This document shows, piece by piece, positions 7,627 to 15,891 of a stretch of DNA of 64,000 bases. Within the stretch, counting starts at the first letter, position 1; each line of letters opens with the position of its first letter. The notes below the pieces were generated by a model. The model was not told where the DNA came from. It did no database searches and worked only from the letters and a program-made list of their open reading frames with translations. The DNA is taken from contig NZ_CP132942.1 of the NCBI RefSeq assembly GCF_040359615.1, positions 2,666,001 through 2,730,000 on the forward strand, read 5' to 3'. Position numbers and translations under genes: made by a program. This DNA comes from Tunturibacter psychrotolerans (GTDB taxonomy: Bacteria > Acidobacteriota > Terriglobia > Terriglobales > Acidobacteriaceae).

Positions 7627-10600
7627 GATGGCTGGCGACTTGCGTCGCGGGAACTTTGAGTGGTTCCGGATGGAGATAGCGATCCAGATTGTACCCGGCT
7701 GTCTGCGCTGATTTGCAGGATTCCAAGACGGCTGCTTCGAGCGTCTTGATCGAATCGAGATTGATCGGAGACTGCTGCGCGAGGTTGATGAGCGCGGGAA
7801 GCTGAAGCCAGCCTAGTAGCTCTTCGAATCCCTCTTTGTTGAAGTAAGTGACGCCGGAGGACTCGTTGATTCCTGTGAGCCAGCGAACGTCTGGGTCGGA
7901 CCAGAACTGTTCGGACTTGGTGGGAGACGTGTCGGTTTGCGATAGAAGGATTCGTACTCGAGCAGCTGCGCGCCAGGTGTTTTCTCCCTCTATCCCGATG
8001 GCGGTGAATGTCTCCGATAGTGCTGAGCGCAACTGGAGCTTGTCGAAGAGAGCTGCTTGATCGTCCTGACGCGGGAGGCTGTGGAGAGTGATCCAGGTCA
8101 GAACAGGCGCCCAGATTTGCTCTGTCGGAACGGTCGTTTTGGCACCGGGGAGGAAACGGCTTGCGGCTGGCGGCAAGGTGGTGGAGAAGTTTCGAGAGAT
8201 CGAGATGAGATGAAGGGCAGCCTTCGTCATCGTCTCGCATAGATTCTTGTAGTTCGAAATCGCTTCGGTGGCGTCGTTCGATTGCGATGTGAATTCGTCA
8301 GCTTCGGAGGGAAGATTTTGGAGCACTTTTTCGAAGAAGCGTTGACTGCACTTCACGAATGGCTGGAGTCGAGGGTGGAGCGGGAGTTGTTCAGATGGCG
8401 GGAGAGGGGTGTCTCCTGCGGGCGCTTGAACGCTGGCTGTTGGCTGTTGTGCCTTTGTTGCAGGGGCTGCCGTTGCAGTCTTGTCGTTGCCGTTCGACGC
8501 GGCGAGTTTCGTTGTGGTGGATGCGGCTCCTTTGTTTGCCAGCTCCGAAGCTACGCTTGTGAATGCCCGAATGTGATTCTCGCTGAGAGCCTGGCGGAAG
8601 GCTTCATGCAGCGGACGGAGGCGAAGTTTGGATAGCGCTTCTTCGACGCTGTAGACGCCGGCTCCGTTGAGTGCGTCGAAGAGCTGATCCCAGGGTTGAT
8701 CGACAGTGGCTCGGAGTTCTCGCCAGTTGAGCAGAACCGCATATTGATAGCCGCGCAGATCGATGGAGAGGCCGGTGTGGTGGAGATCGGTGCTGCGGCA
8801 GAGATATTCGAGACCGTGTGCGGTGTCGCGGTAGGCGAAGAAGGTGAAGTAGTTGTAGGGGAGGTCGAGTCCGTCGGAGAGACTTCTCTGGCGGAGGTGG
8901 CCGGTGGCTTTGTCGATGGAGGCCGCGGAGAAGTGAATGGTGCCGTGTGTGCTGCCGTAGCTGTTGTTGTAAAGGATGATCGCGCGCTCGCCGTGGGCGC
9001 GATTGGAATAGGCGAAGACGTTTTCGTCGACGCTGCCGAAGTCGGTCCAGAAGTCGTAGAGGACGAAGTTAGTGCTTTCGGCGAAGAGACGGCGGTTTTT
9101 GAGGAGAGGCGCGATCTCGTGTTGGTGGCGGGATACGAGGTTCTCTTTGGGCCACTCTTCCATCTTGGCTTGCTTGAACTCCATGCCGTAACGCTCGGTG
9201 TAGCCTTCGATTTGGCCGTGGCCGAACATGGGCAGGCCGGGGAGCGTGGCCAGCAGAGTGCAGACACCGAAGTATTTGTCGCCTGTGCCGAACTGGTCGA
9301 TGGCGGTGCGTTCGTCAGGGTTGCTCATGAAGCTGACATAGCGCTTGAGGATGTCGGGATCGAACTCGATGGTCTTTTTTAGGTAGGAACGGTATTTGGC
9401 GTTTTCTTCGTCGCGCAGCATGTTCATGAAGGCGCTGTTGTAGACGCGATGCATGCCGAGAGTGCGGACGAAGTAGCCTTCGAGGAGCCAGAAGGCTTCT
9501 GCGAGGAGGAGGGTGCCGGGAACTTCCGCGGCGACGCGGTCGACGACCTCGCGCCAGAACTCGTGGGGCATGAGGGCTTCGAACTCGTCCTGAGGCATGG
9601 CGTTTTCGGCGCGCGAGGGGATGGATCCGCCGGTACCGGGAAGAGGGAACCACAGGCGCTGAACGTGGCGTTTGGCGAGCACCATCGCAGCGTCGAAGCG
9701 GATGATGGGGAAGAGGCGGGCGACGTGGAGGATGACCTGGATGACGTGCTCACGGACGGCTGCTTTGGAGTAGTCGAGCTGTGCGGTGTCGTTCCAGGCG
9801 AAGGTTGTGCCGTCGTTGCCGTGGTACATGTAGCGGGTGGCTCCGTCGCGGTGGTGGCGGAGGCGGAAGACTACGGCGGCGTCGGACTGGTCGTAATAGT
9901 GGTCCTCGATTTTGATCTCGACGCGGCTGTCGGTGGAGAGATCGGGGCCTTCGAAGCGATAGACAGGGAAGGGGCTCTCCCAGCGATAGAGGAACCAGTC
10001 GGGGTTCTCGATGACCCAGTTGGAGTCGATGCCCATGTGGTTGGGGACCATGTCGCTGGCGAGGCGGATGCCGGCGCGGGCGGCGCGGTCGCGGAGGTTT
10101 TCGTAGGCGTGGTTGCCGCCTAGGTCTTCCGCGATTTGATACTCCTTGAGCGAGTAGGCGGAGGCTACGGCGTCGTGGTGGCCGCGGAGGCGCTTGATGG
10201 TGCGGGAGGCGACGCTGCGCTCCCATAGGCCGATGAGCCATAGGCCGGTGATGCCGCGGTCGGCGAGGAGATGGAGCTCTTCGTCGGGGATCTGGTCGAG
10301 ACGGTGGATGTGGCGGAGATGTTTTTTTGAGAGCTGCTCGAGCCAGACATAGGTGCTCTTGGCCATGAGGACGACGGTGGGCATCCAGGCCTGGTCGGCG
10401 CTGAAGGCTTCGTACTCGTTGAGGGGGGCCTGATAGTCGTGGCCGTAGCGTCGTTGCCTGCCGTCGGGGCCGTTGATGTACTCGTCTTCGAAGCCGATGT
10501 ACTCGTCGCCGACGAAGCCTTCGCCTCCGCGGCCGGGCGCGCCGTGGCGGTATTGGTCTGGTCCGGGTGGATGGAAGCGAAGCCAGATCGCGAGATCTTC

Positions 10601-11335
10601 TTCGCGCAGGACGTCGATGGCGAGCAGGACGCGGCGGAGGTCTTCGCCGAGATATTTGGACCAGTATTCGCGGATGTAGTCGAGCTGGCCGGTAAGGGAG
10701 TCGGGGGAGGCGAGCAGGGGAGCGCGGAGGGCGTCGAGGAGGGTTCCGGCTTCGGAGAGGGGCGGGCGGGTGACGAAGTAGTCGGGGAAGCCGGCGGTGA
10801 CGGTTTGATAGATCGTCTGCTGCTTGAGGGGGGTGTCTTCGAAGAGCTCGCGGAAGGGGGAGAAGCCGGGGTTGATGTTGGCGAGCCAGAGTAGGAGGAG
10901 CTCTTCGAGAGCGGCTTCACGGTTTGGTTGACCGTCAGTTGTACCGTTTAGCCATTCAGCTGCGGTTTGTTCGCCGCGATGTATGGCTACGTTGGGAAAC
11001 TGCTCGGTGAATTTGAGGAGGAGGCGTTGGATTTCTTCGGGTTTTGCGTGGCCGGTGAACCAGCGTACTGCGTCGGCGAAGACGGCTGGGTCGATCTCCT
11101 CACGATAGCGGGCGATCATTGCGTGATTCAGTTCGTCGATCAGGCCCATCGCGAAGAGTGCGCCGGCGTTGACGACTCCCGGTTGGCCAGTCTGCTGTTT
11201 GCGCAGCTCTTCGAGCTGTTTGGCCAGGTTTCGGCTGGCAGCGACGTTGCCGAAGACGATGTTTCCGGTGTAGCTGAAGAGCAGATCTTCAAGGTCCAGT
11301 TTTTTTCGGAGATCGCCGGAGATATGGAATTCCAT
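7547..11335 (-). CDS. Very large GH13 alpha-amylase-family protein
   Basis: A 1262-residue alpha-glucan enzyme. The first 300 residues are helical with no recognised domain. The barrel follows, with region I DMVPNHMG, region II IIRFDAAMVLAKRH, region III LLLAEAFW and a region-IV-like SNPDERTA, so the three acidic catalytic residues appear present although region IV lacks the usual NHD. After about residue 950 comes a low-complexity Ala/Thr/Lys/Pro linker, a helical domain and a basic Pro/Lys tail. I chose ATG 11335 (MEFHISGDLRKK) because GAGGAA lies 6 bases upstream; an in-frame start at 11422 has no such support. No signal peptide is seen. Its 3' end overlaps glgX by 80 bases in antisense. 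The exact reaction is not predictable. Confidence 0.85.
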   Translation of the reverse strand: MEFHISGDLRKKLDLEDLLFSYTGNIVFGNVAASRNLAKQLEELRKQQTGQPGVVNAGALFAMGLIDELNHAMIARYREEIDPAVFADAVRWFTGHAKPEEIQRLLLKFTEQFPNVAIHRGEQTAAEWLNGTTDGQPNREAALEELLLLWLANINPGFSPFRELFEDTPLKQQTIYQTVTAGFPDYFVTRPPLSEAGTLLDALRAPLLASPDSLTGQLDYIREYWSKYLGEDLRRVLLAIDVLREEDLAIWLRFHPPGPDQYRHGAPGRGGEGFVGDEYIGFEDEYINGPDGRQRRYGHDYQAPLNEYEAFSADQAWMPTVVLMAKSTYVWLEQLSKKHLRHIHRLDQIPDEELHLLADRGITGLWLIGLWERSVASRTIKRLRGHHDAVASAYSLKEYQIAEDLGGNHAYENLRDRAARAGIRLASDMVPNHMGIDSNWVIENPDWFLYRWESPFPVYRFEGPDLSTDSRVEIKIEDHYYDQSDAAVVFRLRHHRDGATRYMYHGNDGTTFAWNDTAQLDYSKAAVREHVIQVILHVARLFPIIRFDAAMVLAKRHVQRLWFPLPGTGGSIPSRAENAMPQDEFEALMPHEFWREVVDRVAAEVPGTLLLAEAFWLLEGYFVRTLGMHRVYNSAFMNMLRDEENAKYRSYLKKTIEFDPDILKRYVSFMSNPDERTAIDQFGTGDKYFGVCTLLATLPGLPMFGHGQIEGYTERYGMEFKQAKMEEWPKENLVSRHQHEIAPLLKNRRLFAESTNFVLYDFWTDFGSVDENVFAYSNRAHGERAIILYNNSYGSTHGTIHFSAASIDKATGHLRQRSLSDGLDLPYNYFTFFAYRDTAHGLEYLCRSTDLHHTGLSIDLRGYQYAVLLNWRELRATVDQPWDQLFDALNGAGVYSVEEALSKLRLRPLHEAFRQALSENHIRAFTSVASELANKGAASTTTKLAASNGNDKTATAAPATKAQQPTASVQAPAGDTPLPPSEQLPLHPRLQPFVKCSQRFFEKVLQNLPSEADEFTSQSNDATEAISNYKNLCETMTKAALHLISISRNFSTTLPPAASRFLPGAKTTVPTEQIWAPVLTWITLHSLPRQDDQAALFDKLQLRSALSETFTAIGIEGENTWRAAARVRILLSQTDTSPTKSEQFWSDPDVRWLTGINESSGVTYFNKEGFEELLGWLQLPALINLAQQSPINLDSIKTLEAAVLESCKSAQTAGYNLDRYLHPEPLKVPATQVASHPKPTPAPASEAKPAPKKPKKPAPTTR

Positions 11336-11622
11336 GCAGGGTTCCTCGTGCAGGTGGTGCCTTAGTCGCGCTCCAATCCTAATGGATTGGTTTTTGTGGT
11401 GTTTAGAGAAGACGTTGGCCACAAAGATCGGCCTGCATCGTCGGAAGCCAATTGAGACGAAATGGATGCCTCGTCAACAGTTTGGAATAAGGATGACAGG
11501 CTTCTGCGGGTGTCGCAACCGACGCACTTTACCGACGCAAACTTCAGTGTCCGTGATCATACGCGCTTCAGGTGTCAGCTTGAAGAACGTCGTCAGAGTT
11601 GGAGGTTTTTTTGGGGTTGGAG

Positions 11623-12504
11623 TCAGCTTTCCTGCGGTTTGCAGAACCAACCCAGCTCCGAGGCGTGGGCGAAGTATTCCTGAATCTTCGCCGCCTGATC
11701 TTCGGGTGAGAGGGAGCTTCCGGTGAAAGCGAGTTCAAGAGCTTCGCCGAGCAGAGTGCCGCTTTGAAGGGCGGAGAGAAGGCGGAAAGCTTCCGGATCT
11801 ATTCGCCGGTAGTAGACGGAGTTGTCGTAGCGATGGACTGCAAGGTGGATCTGAGAGCGGCGCATCTGGGGAAGAGGTGTTCGTTTAGCTTGCTTGCGCT
11901 CGGTCACGGCGTTGCTCATGATGTCGCTGGGCGCCGTCTGGCGATGCACGGCGAGGACGAGTTCGTCGACGGGGTAGCGGAGGTCGAGCAGTTGCAAGTG
12001 AGGTTGGAGGTGGAGTTTCGACGCGCCACCGAGGTCCCCGAAGTCGGCGGCAGTGAGGGGCGGGAGGTCGGCTCCGTCGAAGGCTTCGACGTAAGCCCAT
12101 TCGAGGCGGGCGACGTCGAGGAGGAGTTTGTGACGACGCGGCGAGAACTCGGGGTGTGCTTCGAGCCACGTTGGCAGCTTTGAGCCGAGATTGCGCAGGG
12201 TGAAGGAGGTTGATGGATTCTCGCGAAGGTAGGCCAGGATCATGGCGTCAAACTTCTTCGCTCCGAGGACAGCGCCGACCGCGGGGAAATCTTCTGAGAC
12301 CGCTCCGATGACGCGGAACCAGTATTGGCGGTTGTAGATTTCGAGGCGGTTGAAGGAGGAGAGGCGATCGTTGGGCTTGATGTAGCTGTTGGCAAGTTCA
12401 TCGGTCGAGCGCCCATCGGAGGATTGCGGCTGCATTTGGAAGTCCGATGTGAGGGGACGCATCACGTCTTCGGCCATACGACGTTGCAGTTCGAGGAGGT
12501 TCAT
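11623..12504 (-). CDS. bufC: BufC-like DUF2063 protein (putative MNIO partner)
   Basis: A 293-residue protein starting MNLLELQRRMAEDVMRPL, the typical N-terminus of DUF2063 ('putative DNA-binding domain', PF09836), with YNRQYWFRVIGAVSEDFPAV and HLAVHRYDNSVYYRRID following. In bufferin and other multinuclear iron oxygenase (MNIO) RiPP loci this protein is the partner that presents the precursor peptide to the DUF692 enzyme; the DNA-binding name is historical. The ATG at 12504 overlaps the bufB stop as ATGA, so the two are translationally coupled. An in-frame extension to 12633 runs inside bufB and is not used. Confidence 0.9.
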   Translation of the reverse strand: MNLLELQRRMAEDVMRPLTSDFQMQPQSSDGRSTDELANSYIKPNDRLSSFNRLEIYNRQYWFRVIGAVSEDFPAVGAVLGAKKFDAMILAYLRENPSTSFTLRNLGSKLPTWLEAHPEFSPRRHKLLLDVARLEWAYVEAFDGADLPPLTAADFGDLGGASKLHLQPHLQLLDLRYPVDELVLAVHRQTAPSDIMSNAVTERKQAKRTPLPQMRRSQIHLAVHRYDNSVYYRRIDPEAFRLLSALQSGTLLGEALELAFTGSSLSPEDQAAKIQEYFAHASELGWFCKPQES

Positions 12505-13388
12505 TGGTGGACGACCTCTCGAAGATCTTCTGCTGTCTGGTTCAGGGGAAGAGGTTCGGTTGGCGTGAGATATTGGGTCGCCTTGAGGGCTTCGGAGTGA
12601 ACTTCGTCGAAGGAGGGGATGTTGTCGTCCCATTCGAGGAGGGTTGCGGTGGGACCTATGCGTTCAATGGCTCGAGCGTAGAGATGCCATACGGGATCGA
12701 GGACGGGATGATCGTGGGTGTCGAGGATGTATTTTTCAAACTTGGAGTGACCGGCGATGTGAATCTGCGCGACGCGCTCTGCGGGAACGCTGTTGACATA
12801 GTCGAAGGGATTGAATCCGTGATTCTGCGACGAGACATAGATATTGTTGACGTCGAGCAGGATGCCGCAGTCGGCGGCTTCGACGACTTCGTTGAGAAAC
12901 TCCCACTCGGTCATCTGAGACTCGTGGAATTCAGCGTAGCTGCTGACGTTCTCGACGGCGATGGGGATCTCGAGGTAGTCCTGTACTTCGCGAATACGGG
13001 CCGCTGTAGCCTTCACGGCTTCGAAGGTGTAGGGCATGGGGAGAAGATCGTGGGTGTAACGGCCGTCGACGCTGCCCCAGCAGAGATGGTCGGAGAGCCA
13101 GGGGGTCTTGGTGCGGCGTGTGAGGGTCTTGAGGCGCTTGAGATGTTCGCGGTCTGCGGGTTGGACGGAGCCAAAGTACATGGAGACGCCGTGCTGGACG
13201 ACGCGATAACGTTCGAGGATCTGGTCGAGGACTTTGAGCGCTCGTCCGCCGTCGACCATGTAGTTTTCGGAGATGATTTCGAACCAGTCGACGACGGGTT
13301 TTTCGGCGAAGATGTGGTCGTAGTGCGGGACGCGAAGGCCGATCCCTACGCCGTAGTCGCTGAATCCGTTGAAGCGATTGGCTGGCAT
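12501..13388 (-). CDS. bufB: BufB-like DUF692 multinuclear iron oxygenase
   Basis: A 295-residue DUF692 (MNIO) enzyme with a TIM-barrel fold. In characterised systems it oxidises precursor cysteines with a mixed-valent iron centre; in bufferins it turns them into thiooxazole-type copper ligands. Metal-ligand motifs are present in order: GIGLRVPHYDHI, WFEIISENY, QHGVSMYFGS, WLSDHLCWG, VENVSSY, LDVNNIYVSSQNH, QIHIAGHS and DTHDHPV. ATG 13388 has AAGGGGAG just upstream; an upstream in-frame start at 13445 would run into the hairpin region. It sits 78 bases after bufA and is coupled to bufC. The catalytic role is known from the family; the target Cys residues are inferred from bufA. Confidence 0.93.
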   Translation of the reverse strand: MPANRFNGFSDYGVGIGLRVPHYDHIFAEKPVVDWFEIISENYMVDGGRALKVLDQILERYRVVQHGVSMYFGSVQPADREHLKRLKTLTRRTKTPWLSDHLCWGSVDGRYTHDLLPMPYTFEAVKATAARIREVQDYLEIPIAVENVSSYAEFHESQMTEWEFLNEVVEAADCGILLDVNNIYVSSQNHGFNPFDYVNSVPAERVAQIHIAGHSKFEKYILDTHDHPVLDPVWHLYARAIERIGPTATLLEWDDNIPSFDEVHSEALKATQYLTPTEPLPLNQTAEDLREVVHQ

Positions 13389-13419
13389 GACTCCCCTTTT
13401 GTTAAAAGATGAAGACAAC

Positions 13420-13453
13420 CTGGAGGCTTGAACGATGAAGACCAAGCCTCCAG
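13420..13453 (-). terminator. Intercistronic hairpin between bufA and bufB
   Basis: A perfect 11-bp inverted repeat, 13420-13430 against 13443-13453, with a 12-nt loop, lies 13 bases after the bufA stop. On the minus strand it is followed by a moderately T-rich stretch (a TTTT lies about 15 bases on), not a clean poly-U run. It may be an attenuating terminator or an RNase-blocking stem that keeps bufA mRNA in excess over bufBC. Confidence 0.6.
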
Positions 13454-13466
13454 ACAGGGGAGGTGT

Positions 13467-13751
13467 TTAGGCGAGCGAGGGCTTGGAGCCGTCGGTGGCG
13501 CATCCGCCCTTGCCTTTGCAGTCGTTCTTGCCGGGGTGCTTGCCGCCGCCCTGGCCTTTACAGTCGTTCTTGCCCTTGCAGGAGTGCTTCGGAAGATCCG
13601 GCTTGTCCTGGGCGATGAGAACGCCAGCATGCGCGGTGGTGGTGGGGGTGTTGTTGGCCGGCGCGGTCTGAGCGTTCATACGGACAGCGGTACCGCCCAA
13701 CAGACCTGCAAACGCTGCGGCCAGAGCGAGAGATTGTGCTGAATTCTTCAT
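13467..13751 (-). CDS. bufA: Bufferin-type Cys-rich metallophore precursor peptide
   Basis: A 94-residue secreted precursor. Residues 1-28 form a signal peptide (MKNSAQS, an Ala/Leu/Gly core, ending MNAQ), followed by a Thr/Ala/Pro spacer and a Lys/Gly-rich tail with exactly four cysteines (58, 64, 78, 84). The Cys fall in two copies of CKGK-x-x-C, each C-x5-C. This fits the bufferin class (BufA2-like rather than DUF2282, in my judgement), in which MNIO-modified Cys bind copper in the periplasm. ATG 13751 has AGGAAAGG 9 bases upstream; an in-frame start at 13781 would spoil the signal peptide. It is the first gene of bufABC, behind an ECF-type promoter. Confidence 0.88.
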   Translation of the reverse strand: MKNSAQSLALAAAFAGLLGGTAVRMNAQTAPANNTPTTTAHAGVLIAQDKPDLPKHSCKGKNDCKGQGGGKHPGKNDCKGKGGCATDGSKPSLA

Positions 13752-13906
13752 TGAGATGAGCCTTTCCTGGTTGAGCCGCACGCGAAAGAACGTGCCGGAC
13801 GTGGATGATGGCTACGCAGATCGTAGCAATTAGTTAACGGCGAGGGCCCGTGGTTCGGATTCAATTCGCAACGAAGATGATTCGCCGGATTTTCCTTACC
13901 GCTGCA

Positions 13907-13935
13907 TTCGACTTCGCCAAGACACAAAGGTTACA
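13907..13935 (-). promoter_or_regulatory. Predicted ECF sigma promoter for bufABC
   Basis: On the minus strand TGTAACCTTT (13935 down to 13926) is followed, 16 bases after GTAACC, by GTCGAA (13912 to 13907). The same layout occurs in mirror orientation at 13968-13996. GTAACC resembles the -35 element I recall for the Caulobacter SigF regulon, which contains bufferin genes. Transcription would start near 13900, leaving a leader of about 150 nt before bufA. Confidence 0.6.
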
Positions 13936-13967
13936 AGGACGTGGAACATCGGAAGCCTATCACTGTC

Positions 13968-13996
13968 TGTAACCTTTTGGCACGGAGCCACTCAAA
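13968..13996 (+). promoter_or_regulatory. Predicted ECF sigma promoter for redoxin-doxX-sigma operon
   Basis: TGTAACCTTT at 13968-13977, then CTCAAA at 13991-13996, exactly 16 bases after GTAACC. It is the mirror partner of the bufABC promoter and shares 10 of 10 bases in the -35 block and the same spacing. Transcription would start near 14003, about 60 bases before the redoxin GTG. Confidence 0.6.
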
Positions 13997-14062
13997 CCGG
14001 GACATGATGTTCAAATCTGAACACTACGCGCCGGATCATGGCGTGTTGACTGGAGTTGAAGA

Positions 14063-14641
14063 GTGATCGCCAGGAAATTCTGGGTATTAGCTTTAGGGAT
14101 TTTGATGATTGGTTTTTCGTCGTCAGTAACGGCAGAGGTGCCCGAAATCGGACAGAAGGCGCCGGATTTTAGGCTGTCAACACCGGATGGTCACCCTGTG
14201 AGGCTGTCGGAATTTACTGCGAAGGGAACAGTGGTGTTGGTCGTGCTTCGGGGGTTTCCTGGCTATCAGTGTCCGTATTGCCAGAAGCAGGTACATGACT
14301 TTCTGTTGAACGGCGATAAGTTTGCGGCGGCCGGGGCGGAGGTTCTTCTGGTCTATCCTGGACCGCCTGCGGATCTCGATCAGCATGCGAAGGAGTTCCT
14401 GGCGAAGCAAAATCCGCTGCCTGCTAATGTTCACCTTGTCGTCGACCCTGACTACGCATTTACGAATCAGTATGGGCTGCGCTGGGATGCCCCGCATGAA
14501 ACTGCCTATCCTTCAACCTTCCTGATCGACGGACAGGGCGCTGTTTTTTTTAGGAAGGTCAGTCGCGAGCATGGCGATCGAACGACGGCGGCAGATGTTC
14601 TCGGTGAGCTTGAGCGCGACAAGGCAGCTCACGCGCATTAG
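14063..14641 (+). CDS. Secreted redoxin / AhpC-TSA family protein
   Basis: A 192-residue thioredoxin-fold protein with an N-terminal signal peptide (hydrophobic residues about 6-22, then TAE). The domain starts IGQKAPDFRLSTPDG and carries the active-site motif CPYC at C70 and C73 after LRGFPGYQ. It is a periplasmic peroxiredoxin or thiol-disulfide reductase of the bacterioferritin-comigratory/AhpC-TSA group. Translation starts at GTG 14063, with GGAG 8 bases upstream. It is the first gene of redoxin-doxX-sigma-anti-sigma. Beside a bufferin locus it may keep precursor cysteines reduced before or after export, or protect against metal-driven oxidation; that role is inference. Confidence 0.85.
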   Translation: MIARKFWVLALGILMIGFSSSVTAEVPEIGQKAPDFRLSTPDGHPVRLSEFTAKGTVVLVVLRGFPGYQCPYCQKQVHDFLLNGDKFAAAGAEVLLVYPGPPADLDQHAKEFLAKQNPLPANVHLVVDPDYAFTNQYGLRWDAPHETAYPSTFLIDGQGAVFFRKVSREHGDRTTAADVLGELERDKAAHAH

Positions 14642-14800
14642 TTCAGTGTGGCGGGCGGTGTAACCAATTCGGTCGCCGGGATTCTAAGTATGTGCAGGCC
14701 CCACAGGCTCCTGGTCGAGTCTGCGTCAGTGCGGGGCCTGCTTAAAGACTGCATCGTTTTGATTGCGCTACCCATAGGATTGGAGTCAAGAGGATCTGTG

Positions 14801-15274
14801 ATGAAAAAACTGCTTGAGGTGTATGAAAGATTTGCGGTGCTGGTCTCTTATCTTCAGTCTCCGTTCCTTCTGGTGGTGCGCCTCTACTGGGGATGGCAGC
14901 TTATGCAGAGCGGTTGGGGGAAGCTGCATCATCTGGATAAGGTGACCGACTTCTTTGCGAGCCTGAATCTTCCGGCACCTGGTGTGACGGCTCATTTCGT
15001 CTCGGGATTGGAGTTTGTTGGTGGGCTGTTGCTGATTCTGGGGCTTGGCTCGCGGCTGATCGGGCTGATTCTTTCCGTGAATATGCTGGTGGCATATTGG
15101 ACGGCGGATCGAGACGCGCTGGTTGCCGTGTTCTCAGATCCAGGCAAGTTTTACAACGCCGATCCGTATACGTTTCTGTTTGCATCTGCGATGGTTCTGG
15201 TGTTCGGCGCAGGGGTGTTCTCCGTAGATGCGTTGTTGAAGAAGCGGTATCGAGGATGGATCGAGAAGCAATGA
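14801..15274 (+). CDS. DoxX family inner-membrane protein
   Basis: A 157-residue DoxX-family protein with four hydrophobic segments (about residues 17-37, 62-85, 86-105 and 123-142). It contains the family signatures RLYWGWQLMQSGWGKL and GLEFVGGLLLILGLGSR. ATG 14801 has AGAGGA about 7 bases upstream; the open frame extends to 14648 but lacks a plausible start there. It ends in an ATGA overlap with the sigma gene. DoxX proteins are regular members of bufferin operons (named BufD there) and may form a redox complex linking quinones to cysteine chemistry. Here it lies on the divergent arm rather than behind bufC. Confidence 0.88.
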   Translation: MKKLLEVYERFAVLVSYLQSPFLLVVRLYWGWQLMQSGWGKLHHLDKVTDFFASLNLPAPGVTAHFVSGLEFVGGLLLILGLGSRLIGLILSVNMLVAYWTADRDALVAVFSDPGKFYNADPYTFLFASAMVLVFGAGVFSVDALLKKRYRGWIEKQ

Positions 15275-15891
15275 ACGCAAGCATCGAGAACAGGAATGAA
15301 GCTCAAATGATCGCCTCCATACTTGCGGGCAATACGCATGAGTTTCATACCCTGATCCAGCCATACGAGCGGAGCGTTTATAGCATGGCGCTGTCGATGC
15401 TCCAAAACGAGGCGGATGCAGAGGATGCCGCGCAGGAGGCGTTTCTCAAGGCGTTTCGCAATCTGGACAAGTTTCGGGGCGAGGCGAAGTTCAGCACGTG
15501 GCTGATCAGCATTACGCTGAACGAGGCCCGGAGCCGGCTACGGCACAAGAAGACTGCAAAGACGGATTCGCTGGATGAGCTAACCGAGGGCGGGCATGTG
15601 TCGCCGGCGCTGCTGCGGGATTGGCGGGAGATTCCCTCCGAGGCGCTGGAGCGGCAGGAGGTGCGGCTGCTATTGCAGGACGCAATCACCGATCTCCCAG
15701 TGATCTATCGCGAGGTTTTTGTGCTGCGCGATATGGAGTATTTGAGCGTCAACCAATCGGCAGAGGCGCTGGGCATCAGTGTTGCGGCGGCAAAGGTGCG
15801 GCTGCATCGTGCGAGGCTGATGTTGCAGAAGCGGCTCGCACCGGAGTTGAAACGGGTGATGCCGAAGCGGAGGTGGTTGCCATGGTTCTAG
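15271..15891 (+). CDS. ECF RNA polymerase sigma factor (sigma-70 family)
   Basis: A 206-residue ECF sigma factor. Region 2 covers about residues 30-95 (FHTLIQPYERSVYSMALSML, DAEDAAQEAFLKAFRNL and FSTWLISITLNEARSRLR). Region 4 covers about 140-190 (ITDLPVIYREVFVLRDMEYLS, then the helix-turn-helix SAEALGISVAAAKVRLHRAR). The ATG at 15271 overlaps the doxX stop as ATGA; ATG 15256 in frame is an alternative. Its 3' end overlaps the anti-sigma gene by 10 bases. It most likely transcribes its own operon and bufABC from the two mirrored promoters at 13907-13996, a positive autoregulatory loop held by the anti-sigma. Confidence 0.93.
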   Translation: MNASIENRNEAQMIASILAGNTHEFHTLIQPYERSVYSMALSMLQNEADAEDAAQEAFLKAFRNLDKFRGEAKFSTWLISITLNEARSRLRHKKTAKTDSLDELTEGGHVSPALLRDWREIPSEALERQEVRLLLQDAITDLPVIYREVFVLRDMEYLSVNQSAEALGISVAAAKVRLHRARLMLQKRLAPELKRVMPKRRWLPWF

